Shown piece by piece: positions 5,375 to 7,132 of a stretch of DNA of 7,132 bases. A program made the translations under genes and the position numbers. The stretch comes from Thermohalobaculum sp035513135 (GTDB taxonomy: Bacteria > Pseudomonadota > Alphaproteobacteria > Rhodobacterales > Rhodobacteraceae). The stretch spans positions 1 to 7,132 of the forward strand of contig DATKCQ010000175.1 of assembly GCA_035513135.1 (NCBI GenBank), given 5' to 3'. The notes under the pieces are model-generated. The model searched no databases. It was not told the origin of the DNA and was given only the letters and a program-made list of their open reading frames with translations. Position 1 is the first letter of the stretch. Each line of letters opens with the position of its first letter.

Positions 5375-6592
5375 ATGCACAGGAACCCTTTCACCGACGA
5401 GGAGCTCGGCCAGCGCCTCGCCGCCCTGCGCGCCGAGATGGCCGCGCGCGCGCTCGACACCGTGCTGGTCTCTACGCCCGAGAACATCTTCTACCTCACC
5501 GGCCTCGACCACTGGGGCTACTTCGCCTCGCACCTGCTGATCGTCCCCGCCGAGGGCCGGATGACGCTGGTCACCCGCGCCATGGAGCGCGTCTCGGTGA
5601 ACGCCCAGGTGCGCAACGCGCTGTTCGCCGGCCACGAGGACAGCGAGACCGCCGCCGACGTGGCGATCCGCTTCCTCGACCGCCGGGAGAAGGCCCGCCC
5701 GCGCGGCGAGCAGGTGCTGGGCGAGGTGCGTGCCGCGCTCGGCGCCCTGCCCTCGCGCCCCGCGCGCATCGGCGTCGAGACCTGGTCCTCGGCCCACAGC
5801 TACGGCTTCGGCCACGCCATCCGCAGCGCGCTCGCGGACGTGGAGTGGATCGACATCACCGGCGTGGTCGACCGCCTGCGCCTGGTGAAATCCCCCGCCG
5901 AGCAGGCGCTGATGCGCGCCGCCGCCCGCATCTCCGACACTGCCGCCCAGGCCGCCGTCGCCGCCATCCACGACGGCGCGCGCGAGACCGAGGTCGCCGC
6001 CGAGTGCATGGCCGCGATGGTGCGCGCGGGCGGCGACGCACCGGGCTTCGGCCCGTTCATCCGCCCCGGCCACCGGCTGGGCGAGGAGCACGCCACCTGG
6101 GGCGGCGGCACCTACCGCGCCGGCGAGCCGGTGTTCCTCGAACTCTCGGGTTGCGTCAGCCGCTACCACGCGCCGCTGGGCCGTCTCGTGCACATCGGCG
6201 AGCCCCCCGAGCCCGACCGCCGCATGGCCGGGACCGCGGAGGCCGCCTTCGCGGCCGTGCTCAGCACGCTGCGCCCCGGCGCGCTGGCCCGCGAGGTCTA
6301 CGCCGCCTGGCAGGCGGTGGTGGACGAGGCGGGCCTCGCGCACTATCGCCGGCACCACTGCGGCTACTGCGTCGGCATCGGCTTCCCGCCCTCCTGGACC
6401 GGCGGCAACACGGTCACCGGCCTGCGCCACGATTCCGAGCTGGAGATCCGCGAGGGCATGAGCTTCCATATCCTGTCGTGGCTGATGGGAACGGGGCGCG
6501 GCGACTTCTTCCTCTCGAACACGGTGCTCCTCGCCCCCGAGGGCGCGCAGGTGCTGACCGCCACGCCCCAAATCACCGTCGCCCCCGCCTGA
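5375..6592 (+). CDS. eutD: Creatinase-like M24 hydrolase, ectoine hydrolase-like (EutD/DoeA)
   Basis: This 405-residue cytoplasmic protein has an N-terminal creatinase domain (about 10-165, with TPENIFYLTG at 34-43) and a C-terminal pita-bread M24 domain (about 175-400). All five metal-ligand positions of M24 peptidases look replaced: Asp by E256 (FLELSG), Asp by P267 (RYHAPLGR), His by V333 (CVGIG), Glu by L367 and Glu by S381. H239, in EEHATWG, is where creatinase has its catalytic histidine. This is the pattern of metal-free hydrolases such as creatinase and ectoine hydrolase, which open the cyclic C-N bond of ectoine to give acetyl-diaminobutyrates. The HHCGYCVGIGFPPSW stretch (327-341) is shared with this group, but TGG follows the Trp where I expect Gly-Glu. 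The N-terminal domain does not look like the DoeA I remember (GYDGW...FYVHQ), so the substrate may differ. The gene begins 3 nt after eutC without a clear ribosome site, suggesting coupling. Confidence 0.72.
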   Translation: MHRNPFTDEELGQRLAALRAEMAARALDTVLVSTPENIFYLTGLDHWGYFASHLLIVPAEGRMTLVTRAMERVSVNAQVRNALFAGHEDSETAADVAIRFLDRREKARPRGEQVLGEVRAALGALPSRPARIGVETWSSAHSYGFGHAIRSALADVEWIDITGVVDRLRLVKSPAEQALMRAAARISDTAAQAAVAAIHDGARETEVAAECMAAMVRAGGDAPGFGPFIRPGHRLGEEHATWGGGTYRAGEPVFLELSGCVSRYHAPLGRLVHIGEPPEPDRRMAGTAEAAFAAVLSTLRPGALAREVYAAWQAVVDEAGLAHYRRHHCGYCVGIGFPPSWTGGNTVTGLRHDSELEIREGMSFHILSWLMGTGRGDFFLSNTVLLAPEGAQVLTATPQITVAPA

Positions 6593-6664
6593 GCGCCGCC
6601 CGGCATTGCCCGTTGTGGAGCCGCCGCGCTTGCCGGTATGCATGGCGGGCACGCCGAGCCGCCC

Positions 6665-6671
6665 GGAGAGG
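6665..6671 (+). promoter_or_regulatory. Ribosome binding site that decides the modA-like start
   Basis: GGAGAGG lies 9 nt before the ATG at 6681. A second in-frame ATG at 6642 would add 13 residues in front of the arginine-rich signal peptide but has no comparable site upstream. The downstream start is preferred. Confidence 0.6.
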
Positions 6672-6680
6672 CCGCAATCC

Positions 6681-7132
6681 ATGGACCCGCGCCGCCGCCG
6701 ATTCCTCCGCGCCCTGACGCTGACCGCCGCGGCCACCGCCCTGCCGCGCCCTGCGTCGGCCGAGGAGCCGCTGGTCGCCGCCGCCTCCGACCTGCAATTC
6801 GCCCTGCCCGAGATCGCCGCCGCCTTCGAGGCCGGGACCGGCCACGCCGTGCGCCTGACCTTCGGCTCCTCGGGCAACTTCGCCCGGCAGATCCGCCAGG
6901 GCGCGCCCTATCAGCTCTACCTCGCGGCCGACGAGGACTATGTCCGCAGCCTCGCCCGCGACGGCTTCACCCGCGGCGAGGGCGCGCTCTACGCATTGGG
7001 GCGCATCGTCGTGATCGTGCCGCACGGCTCGCCGCTCGCCGCCGACGGCAGCCTCGACGACCTCGCCCGGGCACTCGGCGAGGGCCGCGTGACGCGCTTC
7101 GCCATCGCCAACCCGGAGCACGCCCCCTACGG
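6681..7132 (+). CDS. modA: Molybdate ABC transporter substrate-binding protein (ModA-like), 3' end cut by window
   Basis: 150 codons are visible before the window ends; a full ModA is about 250 residues. The N-terminus MDPRRRRFLRALTL fits a twin-arginine signal (RRxFL at 5-9), a hydrophobic run follows, and cleavage is likely after ASA (25-27). The mature part has the type II binding-protein features of ModA: AAASDLQFAL (33-42) and FGSSGNFARQI (61-71), whose serines (S36, S63/S64) are the expected oxyanion contacts, then GAPYQLYLAADEDYV (74-88) and YALGRIVVIVPHGSPL (104-119). It would bind molybdate or tungstate in the periplasm for a ModBC importer that presumably lies beyond the window. It sits 88 nt after eutD on the same strand and has no known link to ectoine use; it is probably the first gene of the next unit. 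Related sulfate or phosphonate-type binding proteins are less likely. Confidence 0.82.
   Translation, partial: MDPRRRRFLRALTLTAAATALPRPASAEEPLVAAASDLQFALPEIAAAFEAGTGHAVRLTFGSSGNFARQIRQGAPYQLYLAADEDYVRSLARDGFTRGEGALYALGRIVVIVPHGSPLAADGSLDDLARALGEGRVTRFAIANPEHAPY

Noticed and set aside
1872..5377. Identical 14-nt junction GGGCCTGAGCCATG at ehuC/ehuD (1872-1885) and eutC/M24 gene (5364-5377)
   Set aside because: Both are stop-to-start junctions in similar codon contexts (Gly/Arg-Ala-stop). The match is short and the flanks are unrelated, so convergence is more likely than a repeat with a function.
6600..6636. Possible terminator after the M24 gene (CCGGCA...TGCCGG)
   Set aside because: The stem is only 6 bp, the loop is 25 nt and no T-run follows. 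A second 5-bp pairing at 6646-6665 is equally weak. Neither exceeds what chance gives in this base composition.
5143..6717. Long plus-strand frame overlapping eutC and the M24 gene
   Set aside because: Its translation is almost all Arg, Pro, Gly, Ala and His repeats, typical of an out-of-frame reading of a GC-rich gene. The in-phase genes carry all the motifs.
4328..6877. Very long open frame (849 codons) on the minus strand
   Set aside because: It runs opposite well-supported eutC, the M24 gene and modA, and its translation is rich in Arg, Gly, Ala and His with no recognisable domain. This is expected from the codon bias of the sense genes in GC-rich DNA. The other long minus-strand frames at 152-2587 and 2431-4458 are rejected for the same reason.
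1..7132. CRISPR array, tRNA, rRNA, insertion sequence or phage genes
   Set aside because: No regularly spaced repeats, no tRNA-like cloverleaf, no transposase or integrase motif and no terminal repeats were seen on reading both strands.

Overview
The window is GC-rich DNA (roughly 70% G+C by eye) in which every supported gene is on the + strand. Codon use, gene style and the family content suggest a high-GC proteobacterium. An alphaproteobacterium of the Rhodobacterales/Rhizobiales kind is my best guess, but no marker gene here proves it.

Layout: (1) Positions 1-134 hold the last 43 codons of an EamA/DMT-type membrane transporter. (2) Positions 135-274 are a control region with a TTGACT -35-like box, a perfect 8+3+8 inverted repeat, a second 10-bp palindrome and the ribosome binding site of the next gene. 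(3) Positions 275-6592 are one tight operon-like run of seven genes: ehuB (periplasmic binding protein), ehuC and ehuD (permeases), ehuA (ATPase), then eutB (PLP-fold dehydratase), eutC (ornithine cyclodeaminase/mu-crystallin fold) and a creatinase-like M24 hydrolase (eutD/doeA-like). From ehuC onward neighbours overlap or lie 3 nt apart. The one real gap, between ehuB and ehuC, carries a strong GC hairpin. (4) After an 88-nt gap comes the 5' part of a ModA-like molybdate binding protein with a twin-arginine-like signal peptide, cut by the window end.

How the genes work together: the ABC importer would bring ectoine, hydroxyectoine or a similar compatible solute into the cell. EutB and EutC are linked in other bacteria to converting hydroxyectoine to ectoine, and the M24 hydrolase would open the cyclic ring or cleave a related C-N bond. 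The partners normally found with this set, EutA and above all the deacetylase EutE/DoeB, are missing from the run, as are the usual regulator and the DoeC/DoeD enzymes.

The binding protein and the hydrolase both differ from what I remember of the characterised ectoine proteins at informative positions. The cluster is therefore either a minimal ectoine operon completed elsewhere in the genome, or a sister system for a different small cyclic or zwitterionic nitrogen compound. The second option is the main lead in the window.
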